Assembly: GCF_001458395.1 (NCBI RefSeq)
Contig: NZ_CYSR01000021.1
Location: 419,977 to 483,976 of the forward strand
Origin: Leisingera aquaemixtae
GTDB lineage: Bacteria; Pseudomonadota; Alphaproteobacteria; Rhodobacterales; Rhodobacteraceae
Direction of reading: 5' to 3'
DNA: 64,000 bases
Shown piece by piece: positions 27,735-37,998 of this stretch. The notes under the pieces were generated by a model. That model was not told the DNA's origin. It worked only from the letters and a program-made list of their open reading frames with translations, and did not search any database. A program made the translations under genes and the position numbers. Position 1 is the stretch's first letter; every line of letters starts with the position of its first letter.

Positions 27735-29132
27735 ATGGCACTCACCTTTCGTCTGAACGGTGAAACGGTCCGCATCACGGACGCACGCCCAACAGTCACG
27801 CTGCTGGACTGGCTGCGCGAGGAACAGGGCCTCACCGGCACCAAGGAGGGCTGCAACGAAGGCGATTGCGGCGCCTGCACTGTCATGGTCACCGATTCAC
27901 GCGGATCGAAGGCCCTGAACGCCTGCATCCTGTTCCTGCCGCAGCTGCAGGGCAAGTCGGTGCGCACCGTCGAGGGCGCCTCAGGCCCGGACGGCAGCCT
28001 GCACCCCGTGCAGCAGGCGATGGTCGATCACCACGGCAGCCAATGCGGCTTCTGCACCCCCGGCTTCATCATGTCGATGGTCACCGCCCACGCCAACGGC
28101 GCCACGGATTTCGACGACCAGCTCGCAGGCAACCTCTGCCGCTGCACCGGCTACGCCCCGATCATCCGCGCCGCCGAGACCGCCAAGGATGCCCCGGTCC
28201 CGGACTGGATCGCACAGGAAGGGTCCTTCATCTGGCCGGAAATATCCCGGGGGGAGGCCGCAGGCCGGGGGGCAGCGCCCCCTATGCTGCCGGGTTCCGC
28301 CGATGAACTGGCTGACCTTTTTGAACGCCGCCCCGACGCCACCCTGGTCGCAGGCGCCACCGACGTGGGCCTCTGGGTCACCAAGCAGCTCCGCCATCTG
28401 CCGCAGATGATCTTCCTCGGCGGCTGCGACGACCTGAAGGGCATTGAGGTCGCGGACAGCGCCGTGCGCATCGGCGCCATGGCCGACATGAACGCCCTGC
28501 GCGCCGCGATGGAGCCGCTGCACCCGTCCTTTGCCGAAATGCTGCGCCGCTTTGCCTCCCAGCAGATCCGCGCTGCCGCCTCCGTCGGCGGCAATATCGC
28601 CAACGGCTCCCCCATCGGCGACACCCCGCCCGCGCTGATCGCCCTCGGCACCACCCTGCACCTGCGCAAGGGGGACAGCCGCCGCGAATTGCCGCTGGAG
28701 GACTTCTTCCTCGACTACGGCAAGCAGGACCGTGGCCCGGGTGAGTTCGTCGAGGCGGTCAGCTTCCCGCGCCAGCCCGATGCGCTCAAGGTCTACAAGC
28801 TGTCGAAACGCTTCGACCAGGACATCTCAGCCGTGCTCGGCGCCTTCAACGTGACCGTGATGAACGGCAATATCTCCGCCGCCCGCATCGCCTTTGGCGG
28901 CATGGCGGGCATCCCGAAACGCGCCGCCCGCGTCGAGGCCGCCCTCACCGGCCAGCCCTGGGATCAGGCCACGATCCAGACCGCCGCGGCCGCTTTCGAC
29001 CAGGACTTCACCCCGATGAGCGACATGCGTGCCTCCGCCGCCTACCGGCTGGAGGCCGCCCGCAACATGCTGACCCGGTATTTCGCCGAACAGAATGGCG
29101 CGGCGGTCTCGGTGCTGGAGGTGAGGCCATGA
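27735..29132 (+). CDS. xdhA: xanthine dehydrogenase small subunit (2Fe-2S and FAD)
   Basis: A 465-residue electron-transfer subunit that carries electrons from the molybdenum site to NAD. The N-terminal part holds two 2Fe-2S clusters ([20 protein letters not shown] with NLCRCTGY). The middle is the FAD domain ([26 protein letters not shown]) and the end is the CO-dehydrogenase-flavoprotein C-terminal domain. Between the iron-sulphur and FAD domains lies an in-frame palindromic repeat encoding [12 protein letters not shown]. Its stop overlaps the xdhB start by four bases. Confidence 0.93.
   Translation: MALTFRLNGETVRITDARPTVTLLDWLREEQGLTGTKEGCNEGDCGACTVMVTDSRGSKALNACILFLPQLQGKSVRTVEGASGPDGSLHPVQQAMVDHHGSQCGFCTPGFIMSMVTAHANGATDFDDQLAGNLCRCTGYAPIIRAAETAKDAPVPDWIAQEGSFIWPEISRGEAAGRGAAPPMLPGSADELADLFERRPDATLVAGATDVGLWVTKQLRHLPQMIFLGGCDDLKGIEVADSAVRIGAMADMNALRAAMEPLHPSFAEMLRRFASQQIRAAASVGGNIANGSPIGDTPPALIALGTTLHLRKGDSRRELPLEDFFLDYGKQDRGPGEFVEAVSFPRQPDALKVYKLSKRFDQDISAVLGAFNVTVMNGNISAARIAFGGMAGIPKRAARVEAALTGQPWDQATIQTAAAAFDQDFTPMSDMRASAAYRLEAARNMLTRYFAEQNGAAVSVLEVRP
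28241..28283 (+). repeat. family-3 palindromic element inside xdhA, in frame
   Basis: The sequence starts AATATCCCGGGGGG, then has GGCC-GCA-GGCC (28256-28266) and GGGGGC-AGC-GCCCCC (28268-28282). The same order of parts (AATACTCCGGGG, a stem-loop, GGGGC-AGC-GCCCC) is seen in the intergenic copy at 59251-59316. It falls in the domain linker, where extra residues can be tolerated. Confidence 0.65.
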
Positions 29133-31534
29133 GCGTCAGCAAACCCCTCCCCCATGATTCCGCCTGGCTGCATGTGACCGGCGCCGCGCGCTATGTCGAT
29201 GACATCCCCGCGCCGCGCGGCACGCTGCATCTGGCCTTCGGCCTCTCGCCCATTGCCCGCGGCCATGTCGCGGCCATGGACCTCAGCGGCGTGCAGCAAA
29301 GCCCCGGCGTCGTGGCAGTGCTGACCGCCAAGGGGCTGCCCTTTGCCAATGACGTCTCCCCCTCGATCCACGACGAGCCGCTGCTGGCGGCCGGCACCGT
29401 CAATTATGTCGGCCAGCCGGTGTTCCTGGTGGTGGCCGACAGCCACCTCAATGCCCGCATCGCCGCCCGCAAGGGCAAGGTGGATTACAAGGAAGAACCT
29501 GCCCTCCTGACCCTCGACGCCGCACTCGCCGCCGACAGCCGGTTCGAGGAAGGCCCGCGCATCTATCACAAAGGCGACGCCGCCAAAGCCATTGATGCCG
29601 CCCCGCACAGGGTTGAGGGCACGTTCGAGCTGGGCGGCCAGGAGCATTTCTACCTCGAAGGCCAGGCGGCCATGGCGCTGCCGCAGGAGGATGGCGGCAT
29701 GCACGTCCACTCCTCCACCCAGCACCCGACCGAGATCCAGCACAAGGTCGCCGACGCCATCGGCCTGCCGATGCATGCCGTCCGGGTCGAGACCCGCCGC
29801 ATGGGCGGCGGCTTTGGCGGCAAGGAAAGCCAGGGCAACGCTTTGGCGGTGGCCTGCGCCGTCGCGGCCCGGCTGACCGGCAAGCCCTGCAAGATGCGCT
29901 ATGACCGCGACGACGACATGGTGATCACCGGCAAGCGCCACGCCTTCCGCATGTCCTACCGCGCCGGGTTTGATGATGATGGCCGCCTGCAAGGCGTCGA
30001 GTTCCTGCATCTGGTGGACTGCGGCTGGGCGCAGGACCTGTCGCTGCCGGTCGCCGACCGCGCCATGCTGCACGCCGACAATGCCTATCTGATCCCGAAT
30101 GTCCGCATCGAAAGCCATCGCCTGCGCACCAACCGGCAAAGCGCCACCGCCTACCGCGGCTTTGGCGGCCCGCAGGGGATGGTGGGGATCGAACGGGTGA
30201 TGGACCACATCGCCCATGATCTGGGGCTGGACCCGGCAGAACTGCGGCAGCGCAATTACTACGCGCCGATGCAAACCCCGGAAGCCCCCGCCGGCGAAGC
30301 GCAGGACACCTCCGGCCAGCCGCTGGACCCGGACGCCGACCTCGCCTCCCGCGGCGCACCGGTGCAGCCCGCCAAAACCAGCCCGCCGCCCAAGGACGTG
30401 CAAACCACGCCCTACCACATGCCGGTCGAGGACTTCATCCTGCACGATCTGACCGCGCAGCTGCTGAAATCCTCGGATTACGCAGCGCGCAAGGCGGCGA
30501 TTGCCAAGTGGAACCAGGGCCAGACCCACCTGAAACGCGGTATTGCCTTCTCGCCGGTGAAGTTCGGGATTTCCTTCACCCTCACCCATCTCAACCAGGC
30601 GGGCGCGCTGGTGCATGTCTACCAGGACGGCTCGGTGCATCTGAACCATGGCGGCACCGAGATGGGCCAGGGGCTGTTCCAGAAGGTGGCGCAGGTCGCC
30701 GCCAGCCGGTTCGGCATCCCGCTGGACAAGGTGAAGATCACCGCCAGCGACACCGCCAAGGTGCCCAACACCTCAGCCACCGCGGCCTCCTCCGGCTCCG
30801 ACCTCAATGGGATGGCGGTGAAGGCCGCCTGCGACACCTTGCGCGCCCGCATGGCCGAACACCTGGCGCTGCAGCATCAGGCCAGCCCCGCCGATGTGGT
30901 GTTTGAAAACGGCATGGTGCGGATCGGCCAGGACGAGATGACATTCGAGAAGGCCGCGATGGCCTGCTACCAGGGCCGCGTCAGCCTGTCCGCCACCGGT
31001 TTCTATAAGACCCCCAAGGTCGAATGGGACCGGATCAAGGGCCAGGGCCGCCCGTTCTACTACTTCGCCTATGGGGCCGCGGTGACAGAAGTGGCGGTGG
31101 ATGCGCTCACCGGCGAAAACCGCATCCTGCGCTGCGATATCCTGCATGACGCCGGCGCCTCGCTGAACCCGGGCATCGACATCGGCCAGATCGAGGGCGG
31201 ATACGTCCAGGGCGCAGGCTGGCTGACCACCGAGGAGCTGGTCTGGGACGATGCCGGCCGCCTGCGAACCCATGCGCCCTCCACCTACAAGATCCCCGCC
31301 TGTTCCGATCGGCCCGGCGTGTTCAACGTGAATCTATTCGACGGCCAGAACCGGGAAGACACCATCTACCGATCCAAGGCGGTGGGGGAGCCGCCCTTTA
31401 TGCTCGGCATCTCCGCCTGGCTGGCCCTCAGCGATGCGGTCGCGGCCTTTGGCACCGCCTACCCGGCGCTGAACGCCCCCGCCACGGCAGAGGAAGTCTG
31501 GCGCGCGGTCCGGAGAGTGCGCGATGGGATTTGA
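29129..31534 (+). CDS. xdhB: xanthine dehydrogenase large subunit (molybdopterin-binding)
   Basis: An 801-residue catalytic subunit that hydroxylates hypoxanthine and xanthine to urate at a molybdenum centre. It shows [20 protein letters not shown], the Mo-pterin loops [12 protein letters not shown] and [11 protein letters not shown], and the C-terminal catalytic Glu in [15 protein letters not shown]. The segment at about residues 390-430 is Pro/Ala-rich. It overlaps xdhA and xdhC, giving a tightly coupled trio. Confidence 0.94.
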   Translation: MSVSKPLPHDSAWLHVTGAARYVDDIPAPRGTLHLAFGLSPIARGHVAAMDLSGVQQSPGVVAVLTAKGLPFANDVSPSIHDEPLLAAGTVNYVGQPVFLVVADSHLNARIAARKGKVDYKEEPALLTLDAALAADSRFEEGPRIYHKGDAAKAIDAAPHRVEGTFELGGQEHFYLEGQAAMALPQEDGGMHVHSSTQHPTEIQHKVADAIGLPMHAVRVETRRMGGGFGGKESQGNALAVACAVAARLTGKPCKMRYDRDDDMVITGKRHAFRMSYRAGFDDDGRLQGVEFLHLVDCGWAQDLSLPVADRAMLHADNAYLIPNVRIESHRLRTNRQSATAYRGFGGPQGMVGIERVMDHIAHDLGLDPAELRQRNYYAPMQTPEAPAGEAQDTSGQPLDPDADLASRGAPVQPAKTSPPPKDVQTTPYHMPVEDFILHDLTAQLLKSSDYAARKAAIAKWNQGQTHLKRGIAFSPVKFGISFTLTHLNQAGALVHVYQDGSVHLNHGGTEMGQGLFQKVAQVAASRFGIPLDKVKITASDTAKVPNTSATAASSGSDLNGMAVKAACDTLRARMAEHLALQHQASPADVVFENGMVRIGQDEMTFEKAAMACYQGRVSLSATGFYKTPKVEWDRIKGQGRPFYYFAYGAAVTEVAVDALTGENRILRCDILHDAGASLNPGIDIGQIEGGYVQGAGWLTTEELVWDDAGRLRTHAPSTYKIPACSDRPGVFNVNLFDGQNREDTIYRSKAVGEPPFMLGISAWLALSDAVAAFGTAYPALNAPATAEEVWRAVRRVRDGI

Positions 31535-32459
31535 CGTTGAGGAGCTGCGCCGGGCGGTTGCCGCGCATGGCCGCGTGGTGCGGGTGGTGATCGCCGCCAT
31601 CCGCGGCTCCTCCCCGCGCGAGGCGGGCACCGCGATGCTGGTCTGGGAGACCGGCCAGTCCGGCACCATCGGCGGCGGCACCCTGGAATATGAGGCAGCA
31701 GAGGCGGCCCGCCGGCAAGCGGCCCCGAAACAGATCAGCACCCACGCGCTGGGGCCGGATCTGGGTCAGTGCTGCGGTGGTGCGGTCACGCTCTTCAGCG
31801 AGGTTTACGAGGCCGCAGACCTGAACACGCTGGACAGCCACGTCATCGCCCGCCCGGCCAGCCCGGCGCTGATGCCGGTCGCAGTGAAGCGCCTGCTTGC
31901 CGCCGCCCGCAGCCAGGGGCTTCCGCCGCAGCCGCAGCTGGTGGACGGCTGGATGATCGAACCGGTGCACAAGCCCAGCCAGCCGGTCTGGATCTGGGGC
32001 GCGGGCCATGTCGGGCGGGCGCTGGTCAATGTGCTGGCGCCGCTGCCGGATTTGCAGATCACCTGGGCGGACACCGCCGCCGCGCGGTTCCCGGCAGAGA
32101 TCCCCGCCGGCGTCACCGCGATTCCGGCAGCTGACGTTGCGCTCCTGGTTCGCCATGCGCCTGAAAACGCTGCGCATTTGGTGCTGACCTATTCCCATGC
32201 GCTGGATCTGGCGCTATGCCACGCGCTGTTGAGTCATGGCTTTGCCTTTGCCGGGCTGATCGGCTCCAAAACCAAATGGGCGCGGTTCCGCTCGCGTCTT
32301 GCCGCCTTGGGGCACGCCCCCGGGGCAATCGCAAGGATCACCTGCCCGATCGGCGATCCGGAACTTGGAAAACATCCGCAGATGATTGCGGTCGGTGTTG
32401 CGGCGCAGCTGCTGCGGCATGGAAAAGAAGACGAACAGAGAGAGGACCGGCGCGCGTGA
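31524..32459 (+). CDS. xdhC: xanthine dehydrogenase accessory protein XdhC
   Basis: A 311-residue chaperone that binds and sulphurates the molybdenum cofactor and inserts it into XdhB. It has the N-terminal domain with IRGSSPREAGTAMLVW, GTIGGGTLEYEA and GQCCGGAVTLF. The C-terminal Rossmann domain contains IWGAGHVGRALVNVLAPL and GLIGSKTKWARFRSRL. It begins inside the end of xdhB, and its stop overlaps the GTG start of the transporter ATPase. Confidence 0.92.
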   Translation: MGFDVEELRRAVAAHGRVVRVVIAAIRGSSPREAGTAMLVWETGQSGTIGGGTLEYEAAEAARRQAAPKQISTHALGPDLGQCCGGAVTLFSEVYEAADLNTLDSHVIARPASPALMPVAVKRLLAAARSQGLPPQPQLVDGWMIEPVHKPSQPVWIWGAGHVGRALVNVLAPLPDLQITWADTAAARFPAEIPAGVTAIPAADVALLVRHAPENAAHLVLTYSHALDLALCHALLSHGFAFAGLIGSKTKWARFRSRLAALGHAPGAIARITCPIGDPELGKHPQMIAVGVAAQLLRHGKEDEQREDRRA

Positions 32460-33973
32460 GTGTACCACTGTTGAGCCTGCAAGGCCTGACCAAGGCCTAC
32501 CCCGGGGTTGTGGCCAATGACACCGTTTCCTTTGACATCGGCGAGGGCGAGGTGCATGCCCTGCTCGGCGAAAACGGCGCCGGCAAGTCGACGCTGGTCA
32601 AGATGATCTACGGGCTGGTAAAACCCGACAGCGGCAAGATGCTGTTGCGCGGCCAGCCCTATGAGCCCGCCGAGCCGCGCCAGGCGCGCGCCGACGGCAT
32701 CGCCATGGTGTTCCAGCACTTCTCGCTGTTTGACGCGCTGAACGTGGCCGAAAACATCGCGCTTGGCATGGAAAACCCGCCGGAAATGCGCGATCTGGCC
32801 GCCCGCATCCGCGAAGTGTCGGAAACCTACGGCCTGCCGCTCGACCCCTACCGCACCGTCGGCGACCTGTCCGCGGGCGAGCGCCAGCGGGTCGAGATCA
32901 TCCGCTGCCTGCTGCAGGACCCGAAACTGCTGATCATGGATGAGCCGACCTCGGTCCTCACCCCGCAGGAAGTGGAGATCCTGTTCAAGACCCTGCAAAA
33001 GCTGCAGTCCGAGGGCACTTCGATCCTCTATATCTCGCACAAGCTGGAGGAAATCCGCACCCTGTGCGACCACGCCACCATCCTGCGGCTGGGCAAGAAC
33101 GTGGGCGAATGCACCCCGTCCGAGACCTCGGCGCGCGACATGGCGGAATTGATGGTCGGCAGTTCGCTTCAGACGCCCCAGCGCGGGGCGCGCGATTTTG
33201 GCGAGGTGGCGATGGACATCACCGGCCTGTCGGTGCCGGCCCCCTCGGCCTTTGGCACCGCGCTCAAGAACGTGCATCTGACTGTGCGCAAAGGCGAAAT
33301 CCTCGGCATCGGCGGCGTTGCCGGCAACGGCCAGGACGAACTGCTGGGCGTGCTGTCGGGCGAGACCCTGACCGAAGCGGATGCGGTGAAGCTGCATGGG
33401 CAGCCGATCGGCAAGCTGGGCCCCACGGCGCGGCGCAAGCTGGGCGTGCTGGCCGCCCCCGAAGAACGCCTCGGCCACGCTGCCGCGCCGGATATGAGCC
33501 TGACGGAAAACGCCATGCTCACCGGGTCGGTGCGCGAAGGGCTGGAGAAGAACGGCTTCCTCGACTGGGGCAAGACCAAGGAGTTCGCCGAGCGCATCAT
33601 CAAGGCGTTTGACGTGCGCACCCCCGGTCCCGGCAATGCGGCGCGGTCGCTTTCTGGCGGCAACCTGCAGAAGTTCGTGATCGGGCGGGAGGTGCTGCAG
33701 GACCCGGACGTGCTGGTGGTGAACCAGCCGACCTGGGGCGTCGACGCCGCCGCTGCCGCGGCCATCCGCCAGTCGCTGCTGGATCTGGCCGCCAAGGGCG
33801 CCGCGGTGATCTGCATCAGCCAGGACCTGGATGAGCTGATGGAAATCTCCGACAGCTTTGCCGCCCTCAACGAAGGCCGCCTCAGCGCCCCGCGCGAGGC
33901 CGCAGGGCTGACGGTGGACGAAATCGGCCTGATGATGGGCGGCGCCCATGGCATGGAGGTGGCGCATGTCTGA
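32456..33973 (+). CDS. purine/nucleoside ABC transporter ATP-binding protein (two NBDs)
   Basis: A 505-residue protein with two tandem ATPase domains, as in the YufO/NupA and RbsA types. The first domain has Walker A GENGAGKST, signature LSAGERQRVEI and Walker B LLIMDEPTSVLTP. The second has a degenerate P-loop (GVAGNGQDELLG) with LSGGNLQKFVIGRE, so one active and one altered site are expected. The start was set at GTG 32456, where homology begins and which overlaps the xdhC stop. Purine transport is inferred from the BMP-type partners and xdh. Confidence 0.85.
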   Translation: MSVPLLSLQGLTKAYPGVVANDTVSFDIGEGEVHALLGENGAGKSTLVKMIYGLVKPDSGKMLLRGQPYEPAEPRQARADGIAMVFQHFSLFDALNVAENIALGMENPPEMRDLAARIREVSETYGLPLDPYRTVGDLSAGERQRVEIIRCLLQDPKLLIMDEPTSVLTPQEVEILFKTLQKLQSEGTSILYISHKLEEIRTLCDHATILRLGKNVGECTPSETSARDMAELMVGSSLQTPQRGARDFGEVAMDITGLSVPAPSAFGTALKNVHLTVRKGEILGIGGVAGNGQDELLGVLSGETLTEADAVKLHGQPIGKLGPTARRKLGVLAAPEERLGHAAAPDMSLTENAMLTGSVREGLEKNGFLDWGKTKEFAERIIKAFDVRTPGPGNAARSLSGGNLQKFVIGREVLQDPDVLVVNQPTWGVDAAAAAAIRQSLLDLAAKGAAVICISQDLDELMEISDSFAALNEGRLSAPREAAGLTVDEIGLMMGGAHGMEVAHV

Positions 33974-33991
33974 TCTTCGTTCATTCCACAA

Positions 33992-34076
33992 GGGGCAGCG
34001 CCCGGCCCGGCGGGGTGGGAGCGAAGCGCCCGCCCCGTGGGGGGCGGGACGGGCGCTGCCCGGCCTAACGGCCGGG
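33992..34076. repeat. long GC-rich inverted repeat inside the transporter operon
   Basis: GGGCAGCGCCCG (33993-34004) is complementary to CGGGCGCTGCCC (34050-34061). GC-rich palindromes fill the loop, and a further small hairpin (CCCGGC/GCCGGG) follows. It lies between the ATPase and first permease genes and shares the GGGGCAGCGCCC core with family 3. It could change message stability or processing. Confidence 0.6.
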
Positions 34077-34134
34077 CGGAACACCGCAACCGTAAGCATG
34101 ACAACAACAAAAGAAGAAACAGGGAGCCGCTTGA

Positions 34135-35217
34135 ATGATCCGGCTTGAGAAACGGCCGCAGCCGTCGCGCGCCTGGTCGATGGCGACGCCGCTGGTGGCG
34201 GTGCTGGCGACAATGATTTTCGGCGGGCTCTTGTTTGCCGCGCTTGGCAAACCGCCGGTGGAGGCGATCCGCACCATTTTCTGGGAGCCGCTGTTTGGCG
34301 AGTTCTCCTTTTACTACCGCCCGCAGCTTTTGGTGAAGGGCGCGCCGCTGGTGCTGATCGCCATCGGCCTGTCGCTGGGCTTCCGCGCGGGCATCTGGAA
34401 CATCGGCGCCGAGGGCCAGTATATCATGGGCGCCATCTGCGGCGCGGGCGCCGGCCTTGCCTTTTACCCTGCAGAGTCGTTCCTGATCTTCCCGCTGATG
34501 GTGGTGGCCGGCGCGCTTGGCGGCTGGGCCTGGGCGATGATCCCGGCGGTGCTGAAAACCCGCTTCGGCACCAATGAGATCCTGGTCTCCCTGATGCTGG
34601 TCTATGTGGCCGAGCAGTTCCTGGCGTCGGTCTCCTTGGGCCTATTGAAAAACCCGGAAGGCTTCGGCTTCCCCGGCTCCCGCAACCTGCAGGCCTGGGA
34701 CAGCGCCCACAACGCCGAGCTGATTGCCGGCACCGGCATGCATTGGGGCGTGGTGGCGGCGCTGATCGCGGTGATCTTTGCCTATGTGCTCTTGAACCGC
34801 CATATGACCGGCTACCACATCCGCCTGACCGGCGAGGCGCCGCGGGCCGCGCGCTTTGCCGGGGTGAACCCCACCCGGCTGGTGCTGTTCTGCCTTGGCA
34901 CCTCCGGTGCGCTGGCGGGACTGGCCGGACTGTTCGAGGTTTCCGGCCCCTCCGGCCAAGTCAGCATCGACTTCAACGTGGGCTATGGCTTCACTGCGAT
35001 CATCGTCGCCTTCCTGGGCCGCCTGCACCCCGTGGGCATCCTGCTGGCAGGCGGACTGATGGCGCTGACTTACATCGGCGGCGATATCGCGCAATCGAAC
35101 TTGCAGCTGCCCGCCGCGGCTATCCAGGTGTTCCAGGGGATGCTTCTGTTCTTCCTCCTGGCCTTCGACCTCTTGACCAATTTCCGCATCGCAATCGGCA
35201 AGCCGGAGGTGGCGTAA
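34135..35217 (+). CDS. purine/nucleoside ABC transporter permease 1
   Basis: A 360-residue BPD_transp_2 permease of the YufP/NupB type with eight or more hydrophobic segments. The family segments FRAGIWNIGAEGQYIMGAI and NEILVSLMLVYVAEQ are clear. The ATG follows AGGGAGC. One base separates its stop from the next permease. Confidence 0.87.
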   Translation: MIRLEKRPQPSRAWSMATPLVAVLATMIFGGLLFAALGKPPVEAIRTIFWEPLFGEFSFYYRPQLLVKGAPLVLIAIGLSLGFRAGIWNIGAEGQYIMGAICGAGAGLAFYPAESFLIFPLMVVAGALGGWAWAMIPAVLKTRFGTNEILVSLMLVYVAEQFLASVSLGLLKNPEGFGFPGSRNLQAWDSAHNAELIAGTGMHWGVVAALIAVIFAYVLLNRHMTGYHIRLTGEAPRAARFAGVNPTRLVLFCLGTSGALAGLAGLFEVSGPSGQVSIDFNVGYGFTAIIVAFLGRLHPVGILLAGGLMALTYIGGDIAQSNLQLPAAAIQVFQGMLLFFLLAFDLLTNFRIAIGKPEVA

Positions 35218-35218
35218 C

Positions 35219-36139
35219 ATGGATCTTTCTGCAATCAACCCGGTCCTGCTCATCGCCTCGCTGATGGTGGCGGCAACCCCGCTGCTGCTGGCGGCCATCG
35301 GTGAACTGGTGGTCGAAAAGGCCGGCGTCCTGAACCTCGGGGTCGAGGGGATGATGATCGTTGGCGCCATCGCCGGTTTTGCCACCGCGGTGGAAAGCGG
35401 CTCGCCCTTCCTTGGCTTCATTGCCGCCGCCATTGCAGGCGCGGCGCTGTCGATCCTGTTTGCGATCCTCACCCAGTTTGCCCAGGCCAACCAGGTCGCC
35501 TCCGGCCTGTCGCTGACGCTGTTCGGCCTGGGCCTGTCGGCGCTGATGGGGCAGTCCTATGTCGGGGTAAAACCGCCGCGCATGGGCGACATCCACATCC
35601 CGGGCTTGAGCGACCTGCCGGTGATCGGCCCGATCCTGTTCGGCCATGACATCATCCTCTACTTCGGCATCATCCTGACCGCCGCGGTCTGGTGGATGCT
35701 GAAATACTCCCGCATCGGCCTGGTGCTGCGCGCGGTGGGGGAAAACCACGACGCCGCCCATGCGCTGGGATACAAGGTGCTGAAGATCCGCCTGGCTGCG
35801 ATCATGTTCGGCGGCGCCTGCGCGGGCCTTGGCGGCGCCTACATCAGCCTCATTCGCGTTCCGCAATGGACCGAGGGCATGACCGCCGGCATCGGCTGGA
35901 TTGCCCTGGCGCTGGTGGTGTTTGCCAGCTGGAAACCCTGGCGCGCGCTCTTGGGTGCCTATCTGTTTGGCGGTGTGACCGTGGTGCAGCTCAATCTGCA
36001 GGCGGCAGGCGTTGCCATCCCGGTCGAGTATCTGGCAATGTCGCCCTATCTGATTACCATCCTGGTGCTTGTTATCCTTTCCGCGGACAAAAGCAGCGCA
36101 CCTGCTGCGCTTGGCCGCAATTTCCACGCCTCCCGCTGA
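35219..36139 (+). CDS. purine/nucleoside ABC transporter permease 2
   Basis: A 306-residue partner permease of the YufQ/NupC type. Typical segments are VEKAGVLNLGVEGMMIVGA and QVASGLSLTLFGLGLSAL, with EN.DAAHALGYKV on the cytoplasmic side. It forms the channel with the preceding protein. Confidence 0.87.
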   Translation: MDLSAINPVLLIASLMVAATPLLLAAIGELVVEKAGVLNLGVEGMMIVGAIAGFATAVESGSPFLGFIAAAIAGAALSILFAILTQFAQANQVASGLSLTLFGLGLSALMGQSYVGVKPPRMGDIHIPGLSDLPVIGPILFGHDIILYFGIILTAAVWWMLKYSRIGLVLRAVGENHDAAHALGYKVLKIRLAAIMFGGACAGLGGAYISLIRVPQWTEGMTAGIGWIALALVVFASWKPWRALLGAYLFGGVTVVQLNLQAAGVAIPVEYLAMSPYLITILVLVILSADKSSAPAALGRNFHASR

Positions 36140-36205
36140 CGCGGGGGGACATATTGACCGCCCCGGCTGCCGGGGCCAACCAAAACCAACTGGGGAGTCC
36201 CTTTG

Positions 36206-37282
36206 ATGAAACTGACCAACCTCCTGACCAGCGCCACTGTGGCGCTTGGCCTGGCCGCGGGCGCGGCCTGGGCGCAAGACAAGACCAAAGTGGGCTTTGT
36301 CTATGTCGGCCCCGTCGGCGATGGCGGCTGGACCTACGAGCACGACCAGGGCCGCAAGGCGGTTGAGGCCGAATTCGGCGATCAGGTCGAAACCGTCTAC
36401 GTCGAAAACGTGGCCGAAGGCCCGGATGCCGAGCGGGTGATGACCCAGATGGCGCTGGAAGGCGCCGACCTGATCTTCACCACCTCCTTTGGCTACATGG
36501 ATCCGACCATCAACGTCGCCAAGAAGTTCCCGAACGTGAAGTTCGAGCACGCCACCGGCTACAAGCGCGCTGACAACGTCTCCACCTATTCCGCCCGCTT
36601 CTATGAAGGCCGCGCGGTGCAGGGCACCATCGCGGGCCACATGACCGAGAGCAACATCATCGGCTACATCGGCTCCTACCCGATCCCCGAAGTGATCCGC
36701 GGCATCAACTCTGCCTATATCCACGCCAAGAAGGTGAACCCCGACGTCCAGTTCAAGATCGTCTGGGCCTTCACCTGGTTCGACCCGGCGAAAGAGGCCG
36801 ACGCCGCCAAGGTGCTGATCGAACAGGGCGCGGACGTGATCCTGCAGCACACCGATTCCACCGCGCCGCAGGCTGCTGCCCAGAACGCAGGCAACGTGAT
36901 CACCTTCGGCCAAGCCTCCGACATGGCGGAGTATGCGCCGAAGCCGCGCGTCTCCTCGATCATTGATGACTGGGCACCTTACTACATTGCCCGCACCAAG
37001 GCCGTGATGGACGGCACCTGGGAGTCGGTTGACACCTGGGACGGCATCGGCGCAGGCATGGTGGGTATCGGCGAAATCTCTGACGCCGTTCCGGCGGACG
37101 TGAAAGAGGCTGCACTGGCCATCAAGGACTCGATTGCGGACGGCTCCTACCATCCCTTCACCGGCCCGCTGAAAAAGCAGGACGGCAGCGACTGGCTGGC
37201 AGAGGGTGAGACCGCCGACGACGGCACCCTGGCCGGCATGAACTTCTATGTCGAAGGACTCGAAGGCGACATCCCGCAGTAA
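36206..37282 (+). CDS. BMP-family purine/nucleoside-binding protein
   Basis: A 358-residue periplasmic binding protein of the Bmp/PnrA (Med) family, known for nucleosides and purines. A Sec signal peptide (residues 1-22, ending GAAWA) is present, without a lipobox. The family motifs FVYVGPVGDGGWTYEHDQGR and FTTSFGYMDP are seen. The ATG at 36206 follows GGGGAG; a TTG immediately before it is not needed. It closes the xdh-transporter set, and a terminator follows. Xanthine, hypoxanthine, guanosine or related purines are likely ligands by context. Confidence 0.87.
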   Translation: MKLTNLLTSATVALGLAAGAAWAQDKTKVGFVYVGPVGDGGWTYEHDQGRKAVEAEFGDQVETVYVENVAEGPDAERVMTQMALEGADLIFTTSFGYMDPTINVAKKFPNVKFEHATGYKRADNVSTYSARFYEGRAVQGTIAGHMTESNIIGYIGSYPIPEVIRGINSAYIHAKKVNPDVQFKIVWAFTWFDPAKEADAAKVLIEQGADVILQHTDSTAPQAAAQNAGNVITFGQASDMAEYAPKPRVSSIIDDWAPYYIARTKAVMDGTWESVDTWDGIGAGMVGIGEISDAVPADVKEAALAIKDSIADGSYHPFTGPLKKQDGSDWLAEGETADDGTLAGMNFYVEGLEGDIPQ

Positions 37283-37304
37283 GCGGCCCCGTTCCGAAAC
37301 AAAC

Positions 37305-37332
37305 AAAGGCCCGCCATCCGGCGGGCCTTTTG
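37305..37332 (+). terminator. rho-independent terminator after the purine operon
   Basis: AAAGGCCCGCC (37305-37315), loop ATCC, and GGCGGGCCTTT (37320-37330) followed by T. An 11-bp stem 23 bases after the binding-protein stop. Confidence 0.8.
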
Positions 37333-37475
37333 CGTTGCGGGCAGAAGCCTGAATTCAGCGCAGCCTGCTGACACGCCCTGTCACTGCCCTGGTGTACACC
37401 CGGCTCCGGACAGCCGGACGCCAGCGAACCTGGCCCGGCCGCCCGGGAAACCGTGAAGCATATTGGAGACTGCCT

Positions 37476-37832
37476 TTGAAACTGAATTACGCCGTTGTCG
37501 GCACCAACGACATGGACGCGTCGGTCAAATTCTACGACGCCCTGTTTGAGCACTCGGGCCTTACCCAAGTCCGCCCCAGCGAACGGATGACCTACTGGCT
37601 GCAGGACGATTTCGCCTTTGCCGCCGCCCTGCCCTTCGACGGCGAACCGGCCACCAATGGCAACGGCACCATGGTGGGGTTCAGCCTTGGCTCCGCCGCC
37701 GAAGTCACCAGGCTGCACCGCAAGGCGATTGAACTGGGCGGCACATGCGAGGGCGAGCCCAGGCAGCGCGGGCCGCGGTTTTCCGCATATGTGCGGGATT
37801 TGGACAGAAACAAAATCTGTTTCGCTGATTAG
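37476..37832 (+). CDS. VOC (glyoxalase/bleomycin-resistance fold) family protein
   Basis: A 118-residue single-domain protein with the beta-alpha-beta pattern of the VOC superfamily. It begins KLNYAVVGTNDMDASVKFYD and ends with FSAYVRDLDRNKICF. Metal ligand positions are partly occupied (no clear HxH/E pair at the first site), so the activity is unknown. TTG at 37476 is chosen as start because GGAGA lies six bases before it and no ATG fits. Confidence 0.75.
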   Translation: MKLNYAVVGTNDMDASVKFYDALFEHSGLTQVRPSERMTYWLQDDFAFAAALPFDGEPATNGNGTMVGFSLGSAAEVTRLHRKAIELGGTCEGEPRQRGPRFSAYVRDLDRNKICFAD

Positions 37833-37998
37833 GACCAGAGACAGGCCACCGGCAGCGCAAGCCTTTCCGCGCTGCCGCTGGCGCGCTGGCCCAGCGCCGG
37901 GCCGGATTATGGCACCGCGGCAGGGGAGCGGGAGGGGGTGCGGCAGGCGCGCGGAAACCGCCTTTCCCTGCCTGCCCCCCTGTGCCAAGCTCCGCGCC

